64,000 nt of DNA from Marasmius tenuissimus (lineage: Eukaryota; Basidiomycota; Agaricomycetes; Agaricales; Marasmiaceae). The DNA lies in the NCBI GenBank assembly GCA_029532415.1, contig JAQOTA010000058.1:310001-374000 (forward strand), written 5' to 3'. This document shows positions 1 through 11,252 of this stretch, piece by piece; position 1 is the stretch's first letter; each line of letters opens with the position of its first letter. Both the position numbers and the translations under genes were made by a program. A model generated the notes under the pieces. That model was not told the DNA's origin and ran no database searches. It saw only the letters and a list, made by a program, of their open reading frames with translations.

Positions 1-2047
1 ACCATCCACCTCGAAGATTCACAAGTCATCCGGAAAACCCAGGGTTCCGGACACAAGCGAATTCATCACCTCGGATTACTCTCTAGAGGACAGGCCTTTC
101 TTCGTTCCGATAGGGAAAGACGGTGTAATTGCCGCTCTTCAGAAGCTCGATAAAGAGTTGCAACAAGTAAGGATGCCTTCTATTCTTGCCAGTCACCTTG
201 TTGACACCTCGGTATCAGTCCGGTAGAAACACTTTACTATCCAAGAAGGTAAGAGCTGAACTGTCTCTATCCTCGCATGGAGATTTCTGACCGTGGTTTA
301 GAAACCGGTGGCTTGGACAGGATCTGAACTCACGCCAGGAAATCTTGGGCTGATCAATCATGGTGGATCTCCCAAACTTTTGACGCGACCCGGGAGATAC
401 CCTGGATGGCCACTCCGGAACTGGTGGGCCCGGACGTGGTGCGGAACGAAAGGAGGTATGTTCCAGCTTTTTTCCTCGCCACGAGCAGTTATAGACGTGT
501 TGCATAATAGTGTCGGACACTGTTATCGAGTTTCTGGGTATCACAGCCGTTCAAGTATCTCAGAATCAAGCTGCGGTCATCTCAGATCCTCAGAACCAGA
601 TTTTTGTCATCCGTAACGCTGGTTTCGCTGCATTCGCCGTCGAGGGAACCTACGACGTTCTTGCTATCGTCGATCAGACACATTTACCCAATGTAGTAAA
701 GGACAAGGTAACAGGATCTGTCCTCGGTTGGACCTACGAGGTGAAGATGAAGAGTAGAGTCAATTCGAAGGAGGAGCGCGACTACGTTGTCGCCCTTTTG
801 TAAGGATTTTATGTTGATGCCCCCTATGAGCTACTCACGTCGTTATCTCTCTCCATAGCCTCAACATCCCGGCCAATAACTGTGCTATCCTACAACGCGG
901 AAATGATCTGGAGCTGCTTGGAGCGGGACAGTCCGTTATCACCAATCCAAGTGTAACTCTTCGAGGTCTATATACGTTAGGTGAAAACCAGCTGGAAATG
1001 CCAACAAAGGATATGTGAGGGTTCTTTCGTGTGTATTTGTCTCCGACCCAGCCTAACTATGGGCCTAGATTTACCCGAGATCAAGTACCAGTCAGCTTGA
1101 CCATTTACCTCAAGTGGCAATTGGAGGAACCTCTCAAACTCGCCACACATGGATATGGTACTCCTTACGAAGCCCTTCGCGACAAAACGCAATCCATTCT
1201 CACTCAGATTGTCGCTCATTTGGATTACTCGTCCATGGTAAATCTCCAGACATGTCGTCGACTGCTCACTCGTGTCTCTAACTCCTGCATAGGTCAAGCA
1301 ACGGTCTTTAGGTCCGGACAATATGGATGATGGAACTGATCCCTCCTCTGCTTTCCTTGATGCTCTTCGAACGCGGGCCATGGATGAAATGCACGAAGCC
1401 GCCCTGGAATACGGCATTGTTCTGAAGGACCTTGGTACGGCCGTCATTTCCAAGGCAAAAGGAGTATCGAAGACTAATTGACACCATTTCAGCCGTAATC
1501 GACCGTCAATTCAAGGGCGAAATAGCAGCAACGATGGACAAGCTCACTACTCGCGCTCTCCAAGCGCAAGTCGAAGCAGCGGTAGGTTACTTCACAACCT
1601 TCGTCTTTGAGTTTGACCATTGACTTCTTTATTCAGAACGTAGACCGGGAGAACAGTAACAAGGTGAAGCAAGAAGAAGGTGCTCTTTCTGTCGCGCGCA
1701 TCAAGGCCCAGGCGAGAAACACCCAAGCGGATGCGGAGGCATACAGTGTGGTAGCTGCAGCGAAAGCTCAAGCCGAGCGAGTTAAGATTGAAGCAGTAGC
1801 ACAGGCTGAAGCCACCAAACTCGCTGCTCAGGCTGAGGCCGAGGCGATTCGTACGAAGGCAGCAGCAGATGCCCAAGTTGCTGACCAATTTGCCCGAGAA
1901 ATGCAACTTCGCCGTTTGGACGTTGCGAAGGTACAGGCTTATGGCTCAAAGACCATCTTCGTTCCCACCGAAGGAACAGGGTCGCAGATGGGGCAAGCTC
2001 TCGCGATGGGAATGGCGGCAGGACTGGGATCGAACTCCAAACCTTGA
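1..2047 (+). CDS. SPFH/Band 7 domain membrane-scaffold protein, 5' partial
   Basis: Coding is already open at base 2, so the start lies outside the window. About nine exons can be joined, with introns starting near 167, 805, 1016, 1239, 1440 and 1583. The order is an N-terminal segment, a short linker with GLINHGG and LLTRPGRYPG (the start of the Band 7 fold), the Band 7 core (about 510-1580), then a long Ala/Glu/Gln-rich helix (1640-1930) with repeats such as AQAEA and AEAEAIRTKAAADAQ. It ends in a Gly/Met-rich tail (MGQALAMGMAAGLG). This is the flotillin/prohibitin-like architecture, in which the coiled coil drives oligomerisation on a membrane. No membrane segment is visible in the part seen. 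The exact subfamily and location cannot be decided from the sequence. Family call is firm; exons before 320 are less certain. Confidence 0.85.
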
Positions 2048-2432
2048 AGCACGCTGCCTCCGAGCGAGATGTAGATATTTATATCCTCACGAGAGGACTA
2101 ATATTCCCTCATTGTATGATTCACTCGTTTTTGTAGTCCTAGGTTCATGTAGTACATACACAATATCCACTTAATATTTATGATATCCGGTGTCTGGAAG
2201 GAACTTGTCCCAAGTGTACAAAATTGTCGTTAGGGGCCGCCGAAGCGGGCGGGCTGCGGAGGATGCTCCGTGAGTGGAAATGACTAGGGCGAGTTATGTA
2301 ATATATAGAGCGTGGTAGCCGCGTTTCAACGACCGCGATCGTCACTTTGACCACAACCACAACCACCCAAGTACCTGCCACAGCTGTTCATCACCCCTCC
2401 CTCTTTCCTGATCCCTTTCTCTATCAATCATA
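2048..2432. other. Intergenic: Band 7 3' region and ATG8 promoter
   Basis: No gene seen. It holds a GC-rich patch near 2234-2270, an ACAACC/ACC-rich run at about 2350-2375, and a pyrimidine-rich stretch (about 2390-2425) directly before the ATG8 start. Such CT-rich leaders are common in strongly expressed basidiomycete genes. Confidence 0.5.
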
Positions 2433-3026
<594 letters not shown>

Positions 3027-3687
3027 TAGCGGTATCCAGTTGCCTTCCTATCCACGGAGGACGGCGGACGATATTTGCTAGGTTATGGAACTGTATATTG
3101 CTGGACGGACGCTTAGAACTTGTGAATTGGGTCGTATCATTATCTTTGGATTTGCCGTTCGATGCGCAGCTTGTTTGTCCTCCGAGGACTATTCGCACTG
3201 CTGAAGGCATAATCTTTCTTTCCACTTCTCCCCCCTGTATCTTAATCATGTTTCCTTTCCATATCAATCCAGTGTACGACAATTACTGACTTGCGTCAAA
3301 CATCCCAGAGCTGTGCACGATCATCGGCATCGTTTGTACTCTTCAACGGTGAGATCGAAAAAGAGTCCGCCAGACGCCTCAAAGAGGGCATCTGATGTTA
3401 TGGCGAAAACGAGGTGAACACTGAAAGGGACACATTGAACCAACAATGAACTCGATTGGAGCATGAGGGCGAGCTGCCTCATGTCTCCTCATGTCACGTT
3501 GTTGAATTGTTGGACGGGGCGGACTTCGAAGTTCGAACCAAGGTGGCATGGGACAAAGATCCTTTGTTCTTTGTAGTCCAACTTGTTGATATTTAACCAT
3601 CACCATACAAGCTGGTGCTACGACCAGCTTGCCTTCTTTCGTCTTTCTGTCCGTCAAGCAGGTCTTAGCTACGGCAATTTTGCAATC
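3027..3687. other. Intergenic: ATG8 3' region and upstream of membrane protein
   Basis: No supportable gene on either strand. Open frames here are short and lack conserved motifs. I see no repeat or RNA gene. A pyrimidine-rich stretch (3640-3720) leads into the next start. Confidence 0.5.
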
Positions 3688-4693
3688 ATGCCTTCTCTTC
3701 TCTCTCGTTTGTATCCTTGCTCGCGCTCACTCACGATAACCCGCATTGTTATGTTCAGTAAGTTTCTCTCTCAATTCCCAAGTCAGATTCAGGTGTATTG
3801 AGACTGAATCCTGACCTATCAGCGCTCCTTTATATCGTCCATCTTGTCCAGATCGGTTTCTTATGCGCCTCACTCGCAGCTGGTACCGGTACCCGTGAGT
3901 CAAACCAGTACCCATCCTCTTTGTGCTTCGTATCGCTAACGTTTGGTTACAAGTTCTCGAGACCATTGCCATGGCTGTGGACTGGCTAGCCCTCATTACT
4001 CTCGCCCTGTATGCCGCCTATACGCAGCTTCGCGGTTTCAACCTCTTGCTGGAAAGGCAATACGCAAAAGCATGGGTCACCAACCTTTGGACATTCCTTT
4101 GCTGCGGATTGTTTAGCCTGGGTGAGGTCCTCTCAGTCAGGTTGCAAATGGCTTTGTTCCCTAACGCCTTCCTCTAGGAAACGCTGTCGCATTCTCTGTC
4201 CGGACCGACGGTGGTGGCCTCTGTGCTGACTTCGGTGGGATCACAAAGTCCTGCAAACTGGCAAGCGCTGTACTGGTCCTTTCATGGCTTACTGTATTGT
4301 TCTGTAGGTTCTTTGTCGCCTATGTTCCATTGTTACGTTGTGGCTGACTGGTACTTCCTTATTCTGACAGGCATTGTCGGAGCCTTGGCCAGGTACATGG
4401 ACTGGGAAGGCTTTGAACGAGCTCAGGCTCCAACTCCAGAACATTATCAAGTTCAGACCGTCGAGGTGCAGCCTCGATCCTCATCGACTAGACATTCCTC
4501 CCCAAAAGGACTTACGCCCGCGACAACTCTCTCACTCAAAAGCTCCTACAGGGTCCCCCCTGCTCCCCCGTCCCCAACCAGAACAATAGAATATTGCCCT
4601 CGCGAGCCTGCCACACGCAAGGCTACACCAGCCTCGTCAGCCTCTGTTCGGCCAGGTGCAGCTACGGAAACCTGGCCGACACCCCCGGTATGA
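3688..4693 (+). CDS. Four-span MARVEL-like membrane protein
   Basis: Uncharacterised integral membrane protein. Joined exons give four hydrophobic spans: around IVMFTLLYIVHLVQIGFLC, around TIAMAVDWLALITLALYAA, around TNLWTFLCCGLFSLGNAVA, and around ASAVLVLSWLTVLFCIVGA. A cytosolic Ser/Pro/Thr-rich tail of about 95 residues ends in TWPTPPV. Introns lie near 3759-3821, 3898-3953, 4121-4178 and 4306-4370; the splices are supported because each keeps a hydrophobic span in frame. Four helices plus a low-complexity tail is the usual form of fungal MARVEL-domain proteins, which sit in the plasma membrane or in vesicles. I recognise the topology rather than specific sequence signatures. The start at 3688 is favoured; an internal Met at about 3750 is possible. 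Confidence 0.7.
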
Positions 4694-4753
4694 TGGATTG
4701 TGGCATTCGTACTTGTGGATTTCATGCCTGCCCTAGCTAGGCTCTACATCTTT

Positions 4754-4766
4754 CTCTCTCTCTCTC
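4754..4766. repeat. Short (CT)n microsatellite
   Basis: About six uninterrupted CT units inside a longer pyrimidine tract, in the 3' flank of the MARVEL-like gene. It is probably untranslated. Confidence 0.6.
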
Positions 4767-4870
4767 TTCTTACATCGACATCGCACTCCTCTCTTTCGAC
4801 CTTCGGCATGTACAATTAGAATAGAAAAATTGGTCTTTAGCCTTTGTACAATATTATAACAATACCACAT

Positions 4871-6380
4871 TCATGACTCAAACGATTGTTCGACACTATA
4901 GTACATCTCGGGTGTTATCTCGTCGGTATCCCAATACTGATCCCAATCTTCGTCGTCCTTCGAAGCAGCCGCGCCCGCGCAATTGGGATCAGAGGACGGG
5001 AGATCCCCTTGTAACGCCCCGATGTCCAGCGGTACAATCTGCGTAAGGGCGGGTTCTGGGCGAGGAGGCTCCGCAGACGTACTCTTCGACGCACTCGGTT
5101 GAGCTACCTGAGAAGGTCGAGGGTTCTCGGTCGAGAGACCTGATATTCCAGACGCCGACACGATATAGTCTAAGGATGCCGGTGGACCGACCGAGCTAAA
5201 TATTACGCTCAATCTTCGTATGAGGGTTGAGGAGTCTTCTCCCATCTCAGCTGGCCGTGTTGCTGGACCTCCTGTACTATCGACCTTCTGTCGCTTCTCG
5301 ACAAATTGGCTTTCGATGTATCGTCTCCTCCTTGTCCTCGACAGCATAATGCGAGTGTTTACCTGGTTCGCCCACACAAGCCCTAAACTAGCCTCCTTCC
5401 TAGCTTCCCCCGCTAGTCCATCGCTCTGACTGAACCATCTCGATTGTTCAGCGTAGGGTAGACCGAAGTTCTCGATTCCATCAGAGCCAGGTTCGCGTTC
5501 GAAAGCGTCGACCACTTCGTTGAGAACTAGGATAATGATGTTACAGGTATCTGCGATGTTGTGGAGAAGCTGTGATATTTCAGTGATGTTCTTGGATCGT
5601 TCGACAAGGGTATTGGTAGACGTCTTGTGTGAAGTATGGAACAGCTCCCCCAGAGCATCTATCACGAGCAATTTGACGGGCTTTCTGTTTGAACTAGCGC
5701 GGATTTCCTCAATAAACTGAGGTAGGGTGTGCTGCAGAACATTCATGAGAATGGGTATAGTTTGGATAGACATGGTGTGTATATCGTCGAGACCACAGGA
5801 TGAAGATGAAGCGAGAATTGGGTGGCTCTCTGACATTTGAACGAGGCGATCTGTGGATAGATGGGCAGAAGTTCTCATGTAGCATGATGATCCTGACAGT
5901 CCACCCAGTTCTTCGGGGAGTTGGACGAACAGGGACAGCTGGAGCGCGAATTGCGTCTTTCCTGCAGAGCTATTATCAAGAGTTAACCAGAATTCAATCT
6001 TCATGGGTACGAACATACCTCTCTCCAACGACTTCCCATACCATCCCAGTCCTCATACCCCCTCCAATCACATTGTCTAGTAGCTCATCTCCGGTCGTGC
6101 AGATGCCAGTGGGCTTAGAGGCGAGACATTCCTTCAATGAGGTTGGTTGAACTGACTGAGATCTATAAAACGTGTCTACTATCCCCTTGATCTCTAATGG
6201 TGGGACTCGGCATCGACGAGCTAGGTCCTGAACTGGCGTGAAAACGAGATCGGAGATGGTGATGACATTTCCTAGTAGAGAAGGAGTCTATGAAGAGTAT
6301 ACTGGGCTGTTTGAATTTTACTCACCTTTGCGTAGAATTTGCTTGTGCGAGGAGGACAAGGCTGAGCAGGACGAGATCAT
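4871..6380 (-). CDS. RAD51 paralogue, XRCC3/Rad57 type
   Basis: Recombination mediator ATPase that helps load and stabilise Rad51 filaments in homologous recombination. Three exons on the minus strand. The first (start 6380, MISSCSALSSSHKQIL) joins a helical N-terminal region, then ICTTGDELLDNVIGGGM, then the Walker A GESSAGKTQ, which is assembled across the intron at about 5979-6026. The stretch after Walker A (FALQLSLFVQLPEELGG) is close to XRCC3. Walker B is KLLVIDALGE. The last third (residues about 320-470) is low-complexity and acidic, ending DEDWDQYWDTDEITPE, so it is longer than the RecA core needs. Total is about 470 residues. Its start lies 81 bases from that of the polymerase delta subunit, across a shared promoter with three ACGCGT boxes. 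RAD51-paralogue identity is firm; the choice of XRCC3/Rad57 over other paralogues is likely. Confidence 0.9.
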
Positions 6381-6386
6381 CACATC

Positions 6387-6438
6387 ACGCGTTGGTGGTT
6401 GGGAAACAAACCAGACGCGTGGTGAAATTCAGACGCGT
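6387..6438. promoter_or_regulatory. Three ACGCGT (MCB) boxes in a divergent promoter
   Basis: Perfect ACGCGT hexamers at 6387-6392, 6415-6420 and 6433-6438, all within the 81 bases separating the RAD51-paralogue and polymerase delta subunit starts. ACGCGT is the Mlu I cell-cycle box bound by the MBF factor (Mbp1/Swi6 family) in yeasts, which drives DNA-synthesis genes at G1/S. The sites are seen directly; MBF control is inferred. Confidence 0.75.
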
Positions 6439-6461
6439 CGACCCTAGTTCTTTCCACCATC

Positions 6462-8335
6462 ATGGACCAAATATCTCCTCTGTCAGTATTCATTATGTAT
6501 CCAAAATACTCATTGACACGACCTTACGCAGCCCAAAGCCGTCCTCTTCGAAAAGGGTCACCACCAATGTTTTACCCCCTGCGGAAGGGACACCGTCATT
6601 CATCATCGCACCCGGTCAAAAATCCTACAAACATCAATACTCACAGATATATTACATGCGATTGTTGGAACTCAAACCACGCGTGGAGGAAAGAGCGTTG
6701 AAGCGTTGGAAGGATATCGAAGGTGAGTGTGTCGAATACTGGTCCTGCGCGACTTAAATTCTTGACCACTGGTGCCCAACAGGGAGCCCGACGTTAGTTC
6801 CACGCGTCCTTGAAGTGACCAAAGGAAAATTGTGCTACATTATAGGGACGGTGTACATGGATATGCCTCTAAAACCAAATGTCATGGAAGACATTGCGAA
6901 GGATGTGCGTGGCACAACGTTCTTCGTTCTTGAATATCTGCCGACTGAAACACGTAAAGAGGTCCATACCACCCCCTCCACCCGCTGAGAAATTCTATTC
7001 TCCCGACGACAAAGTCATGCTAGAAGACGAGTCTGGTCGAATACCTCTAGTCGGGGACATCATCCAGAAGGCAAACCTTGTAACAGGCGTCATTCTCGGT
7101 GCCCTCGGTATGGAGACTCCTAATAGTGAGTTCGAGGTGATTGATGTCGTCTATGCCGGTGCATCACCGTCAAAGAGCAAGAAAGAGCCGGTGGAAGATA
7201 GAATGAACGTTGACGGTAAGTTTTGTCGCGAACATTCGCGTTTGTCTCTGACTAGTGTCCTAGATTCGACCTCATCGGACTCGGATGAATGGATAGCAGC
7301 GATATCTGGCCTGGAAGTTGGCTCACCGCACTCCTCAGACGCGTTGATACACATGCTCGTCGAATACCTCGCAGGGGAGGAATGTGGCATTAAGCATTCG
7401 GTGTCTGCGACCCAGATCTCACGTCTGATCGTGGCCGGAAATTCATTAACTCCTCTCGTCGTCAATAACAAAGGGGAAGCAACCGTGGAGGAGACTACAG
7501 ACAAGAAACCCGTGCGTGGTACACTCTACACGCAAGACATTCGCTAACCTTTCATCACGTCACAGCGAAAATACGGACACGACACAACCACCTTCTCCAC
7601 CCACCCCATCTTCTCCCTTTCCGCGCACCTTCTGGACATTGGACAAGCAATTCCCATTCACGTTCTCCCAGGCGAGACAGATCCATCAGGTGTCATCCTT
7701 CCCCAGCAAGCGCTTCCACGAGGAATGTTTGGAGCTGTTGGCTCTCTGTCGTCCTTTCACAGCGAAACGAATCCGACCTACCTCCACCTGGGCGCCGAAA
7801 CCTCAAAACGGACGCTGCTGGTTAACTCAGGACAACCATTGAACGACATGTTCAAATATGTATCATGTCCTCCACATACTCGCCTTTCATTGCTCGAATC
7901 GACATTAGCGTGGCGACATATGGCTCCTACGGCTCCGGATACTCTATGGTGCCACCCTTACACCGGGCAAGACCCATTTATCATCAAGGAGGTACCCGAC
8001 ATTTATATTGTCGGGGCGCAGGAGAGATTCGTCACCAAGATGGTCGCGAGCAACGAATTCGGCGAACACACCAGATGTCGACTTATCGGCGTCCCAAGTT
8101 TTGCTCGGACGGGGGTCATAGCATTGGTAAACTTGCGGACTCTGGAGACGAGAAAGGTCAGGTTGGGCGTAGAAAAGATGACAACTCGTTCAGTGAACGA
8201 ACAGACTAAAGGTGAGGATCTCTATTATCTGCAAACGTGTTCTCTGACAGAACGTTTGTGCAATTAGGCGAGGACGTGGAGATGGAAGTAGACTCATCAC
8301 TTCCACAATCTAGCAACAGATCGGACTTTCTATAG
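6462..8335 (+). CDS. DNA polymerase delta small (B) subunit
   Basis: Regulatory B subunit of replicative polymerase delta (POLD2, S. cerevisiae Pol31, S. pombe Cdc1). Motifs: QKSYKHQYSQIYYMRLLELK and LCYIIGTVYMDMPLKPNVME (the OB-fold part), EKFYSPDDKVMLEDESGRI, then the inactive calcineurin-like phosphoesterase part with IPIHVLPGETDPSGVILPQQ, THLGAE-like text (YLHLGAETSK), HMAPTAPDTLWCHPY and FIIKEVPDIYIVGAQ. Six introns are inferred, near 6482-6530, 6725-6782, 6903-6957, 7216-7261, 7511-7565 and 8212-8268. The last exon encodes an acidic tail ending RSDFL. The start at 6462 gives a 20-base first exon (MDQISPL) with a GTCAGT donor, the least certain splice. Length (about 450 residues) matches the family. 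Confidence 0.93.
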
Positions 8336-8589
8336 TAGCCACCTTTAGTATACTCCTGTTATCCCCCCTGTAGTGCCTGTCCCTCAGTCTGATGTGGCTG
8401 CCTTGTAATGACCGCTCCTGGGAGCCCATGGCACTATAGAAGGCCTTCAGTGTGTGACTCGGGTAGCCTTTCGTGCGCCCAGAGGCACGTAGAGCTTCTA
8501 CCTCTTCTTCCCTTGCCTGAGAGAAGTAATGTTAGGCGACACGGCAAGTGTGAGGGGTCAAAGAGCTTCAGGTACCTCTACGAGCTAAA

Positions 8590-9336
8590 TCAGTCCCATT
8601 GCATCGCGGATGGTATCCAGTACGATCGACCGTAAGTTTCGTCCTGCTCGTCTACCCAGCACAACCCGTCTCTGAGGAGCATGTTCTCCAGAGCGGCCTG
8701 AGCACGTTCGCGTGTCCATCCATGACCGTGAACGAGCATCTCTTCTACAACTCTACCGCCTTTCTGTCTGGCGAGCGTGAGCACAGTGACCTGGTCTGTA
8801 TCCAATTCCTTTGGGACACTTCGAATCATCTTCTTTCCACCGACATCCACAACTTGATATCCAGCACCAAGAGGCTCGAGGGTCTTGATGCTTTGGATGA
8901 CATCGTCCTCTGTGATCCCTCCTTCACTCAAACCACGCAGCTTAACGACCAGCCGTATCACCTCATCCATCGCAATCATCCCTCCGTTTCTCTCCCTCGT
9001 GGAGACACAGATATCTACAATCTGCACACCAAGTTCGTACTGCCAATCACCGTAGCCTAACAATTCCGCCCACCATCCGCCCTTCTTGGGCCCCGCTAGT
9101 GGATCCACTCCAATAGAGGAGCACATCTGCTGGAATGCATGCCTGAACTTTGGGTCTTTGCGTATAGAGTCTCTGTGATTGGTAGCAAAGTGGGCGAGTG
9201 CTGTACGGAATTGGGAAAGCTGGGAATGGAGGTGTTGAACCTGGCTTTCAGAAAGTTGAGTAGAAAGTTCGGCAAACGAGCGTTTGGATTGTTCGTGTCT
9301 GTCAAACGCAGCGAGTCCAACGCCCCCTCGCCGCAT
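8590..9336 (-). CDS. SNF8: ESCRT-II subunit SNF8 (Vps22/EAP30)
   Basis: Component of ESCRT-II, which sorts ubiquitinated membrane cargo into multivesicular endosomes. The gene is one exon of 248 codons, unusual in this intron-rich window. The start MRRGGVGLAAFDRH is the classical EAP30 opening. It is followed by the coiled-coil SESQVQHLHSQLSQFRTAL, then KDPKFRHAFQQMCSSIGVDP and the winged-helix pair with ELLGYGDWQYELGVQIVDIC and TRERNGGMIAMDEV. The C-terminal part (VVEEMLVHGHGWTRERAQ, LLRDGLCWVDEQ) is typical and full length. It is convergent with the polymerase delta subunit gene. No anomalies. Confidence 0.97.
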   Translation of the reverse strand: MRRGGVGLAAFDRHEQSKRSFAELSTQLSESQVQHLHSQLSQFRTALAHFATNHRDSIRKDPKFRHAFQQMCSSIGVDPLAGPKKGGWWAELLGYGDWQYELGVQIVDICVSTRERNGGMIAMDEVIRLVVKLRGLSEGGITEDDVIQSIKTLEPLGAGYQVVDVGGKKMIRSVPKELDTDQVTVLTLARQKGGRVVEEMLVHGHGWTRERAQAALENMLLRDGLCWVDEQDETYGRSYWIPSAMQWD

Positions 9337-10045
9337 ATCGTCGATGATTTAGATGAACGAGCTCAGAGCGAGAAGTCGTGACAAGCTCTGAGTTGCCTGC
9401 CGGCGGCAGTCCGGCAATCCCGGGCAATTCGGATGACTTTGGTGGTTTCTTGAGACTTGACCACCACCATCAAAGTACAACAGTCGCGCACCCTCATTCA
9501 CCTCTCGGACTCCCACATTCCTTGTTAGCTATCACTGTTGCTGCTGCGGAATGGGTCAAAATTCTGGCTTGATCTATTGTTAGACTCATATCGGTGTCAC
9601 TAGCCTCCTCGTTGTGGGAATGGAGGCATCTTTTCTGGTATTTTTTGACTTCGTGTTGCGTAGATTCTGGGAAATGGACGTGTCGGCTTTCGCACAATTG
9701 TCTCTCCTGGATCTAAACTCTAGTGGGCTTTAGCCTATCGATTCTTTCTTAGTCTCTCAACTTCAGAAGCTTTTGGCTACATGGTCGATCTAGCTCAAGT
9801 TTCTGGCCGCCAATTCAAGGCGAGTTCACACTGTACTTCTTGCCGTATCAGGGTCTATTGGGACACGATGGAAGCTGGATCCACCTGTCCATCGTTTTGA
9901 TTCACTTGTCTCGATCATTTCACCCTTCTTAATAGAAAGGAAACGAGATGCTTGGGAACGAAGAGACAGATATGGACCATACCGACTCGCGCCATGTTCA
10001 AAAGGACCCCGCAAGCTCCTACCCACCTTTTCTCTCCATTGCACC
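9337..10045. other. Intergenic: SNF8 promoter and cupredoxin upstream region
   Basis: No gene seen. Just upstream of SNF8 are two inverted repeats: 8 bp arms CTCAGAGC/GCTCTGAG (9362-9369, 9385-9392), and directly after them TTGCC...GGCAA (9393-9417) around the near-palindrome TGCCGGCGGCA. They may be regulatory sites or a hairpin. The remaining 600 bases carry only short unconserved frames. Confidence 0.5.
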
Positions 10046-10999
10046 ATGTCTCTCTTCAAAATCATTCTTCACCTTTCCCTTCTTCCAGGTCTGGTTCTTG
10101 CTCAGTACGGCTATGGTGGTGGTGGTTCTCCCACTACCACCTCGGCCCCCAGCGCACCTTCGGCTCCCGCCGATACACCAGGCCATATGAATGTGAGGAG
10201 TCTCTACTTGTTCCTATGCGTCAACTCACACAATGTGCAGATCGACGTGTTCCCCAACGGTAACTATGTCTTTAGCCCGTCGAACATAACTGCTATCAAC
10301 GGCACCCTCGTAACGTTCTGGATCCCGGGGTGAGTAATCTCGTCCGATAAAGGGTGCTGCTGTGTTTGAGCGAATACCATGATTCGACAGGGGACAGTTC
10401 CCTCATTCCGTGACCCAATCGTCCTTCAACGACCCTTGCACTCACTTGCAGGAGAACACCACTGCTAACCAGACTGCTGGTTTCGACTCTGGCTTAACCA
10501 ATTCAAAACAGTTTACGATCGAAATCATGGACGATACTAAGCGTATGTGAATTTCCTACTTGCCCGTCTGAACACGCGTCCTGATGTGCCATGTTGGCAG
10601 CGATCTGGTTCCACTGTAAATCCGTACGTGCACTCCAATTTCCTGTGAGTTACACTCACGCCACAACCTATAGCCTTTACACTGTGGTATGGGAATGGTG
10701 GGAAGCATCAACGCTCCTACGACGGGCAATACATTCGATGCCTTCAAAGCAAAAGCTGTAGCTATCGGAGGCAACGAACCCACGGTACGTATGCAGGGTG
10801 GTTATAATGCAGTGCAATTATTCAGTTTTATTCTTCTTGCTAGGAAACGGACACTGGCGCAGTTACTGGAGGACTCAATGGAGTTGCTACCGCATCACCC
10901 ACTGCTACCGGTGCCGGTGCTAGTTCTGGCTCGGTCAAACCTCTTGCTAGTGTCAGCGTTTGTCTCTCCATCGTCGGCTTAGTTCTGGTGCTCTTGTGA
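10046..10999 (+). CDS. Secreted GPI-type cupredoxin
   Basis: Extracellular blue-copper-like protein, probably anchored to membrane or wall. An N-terminal signal peptide (FKIILHLSLLPGLVLA, cleavage likely before QYGYG) leads into a Gly/Ser/Pro linker. The cupredoxin fold then runs from IDVFPNGNYVFSPSNI to KAKAVAIGG. The expected type 1 copper ligands are present: His in QFPHSVTQ, and Cys, His and Met in FHCKSPLHCGMGMVG. A Ser/Ala/Thr/Gly-rich stretch and a hydrophobic end (VSVCLSIVGLVLVLL) suggest GPI attachment. Six exons are inferred; introns lie near 10196-10240, 10330-10390, 10543-10600, 10625-10672 and 10784-10842. The substrate is unknown; similar fungal proteins are strongly expressed during growth on plant material or fruiting. 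Confidence 0.88.
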
Positions 11000-11252
11000 A
11001 GGATATGAGTCAACTCGGCCCTCTTCGTAGCCTTTTGTTCTGATCTCCGATTCTCATCATCTATTCTCGATAGCCACCTTTGTAGTGTTGCAGATCCCAA
11101 TAATTATTGTAGTCCGGATTCCGGAATCCAGTCAGTGCCGTGACCTATTTATGATGAAGTGGCTGTGCAACTACTGTCAACGACCATCAAACTTCCCTCG
11201 GACAATCTTGGTCTCTTACCCTCCCTGATTTACCTACTCAAACCTGCGTTCA

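Noticed and set aside
3530..3560. tRNA B-box-like text (GGTTCGAAC on the minus strand)
   Set aside because: No A box or cloverleaf around it; the match is incomplete.
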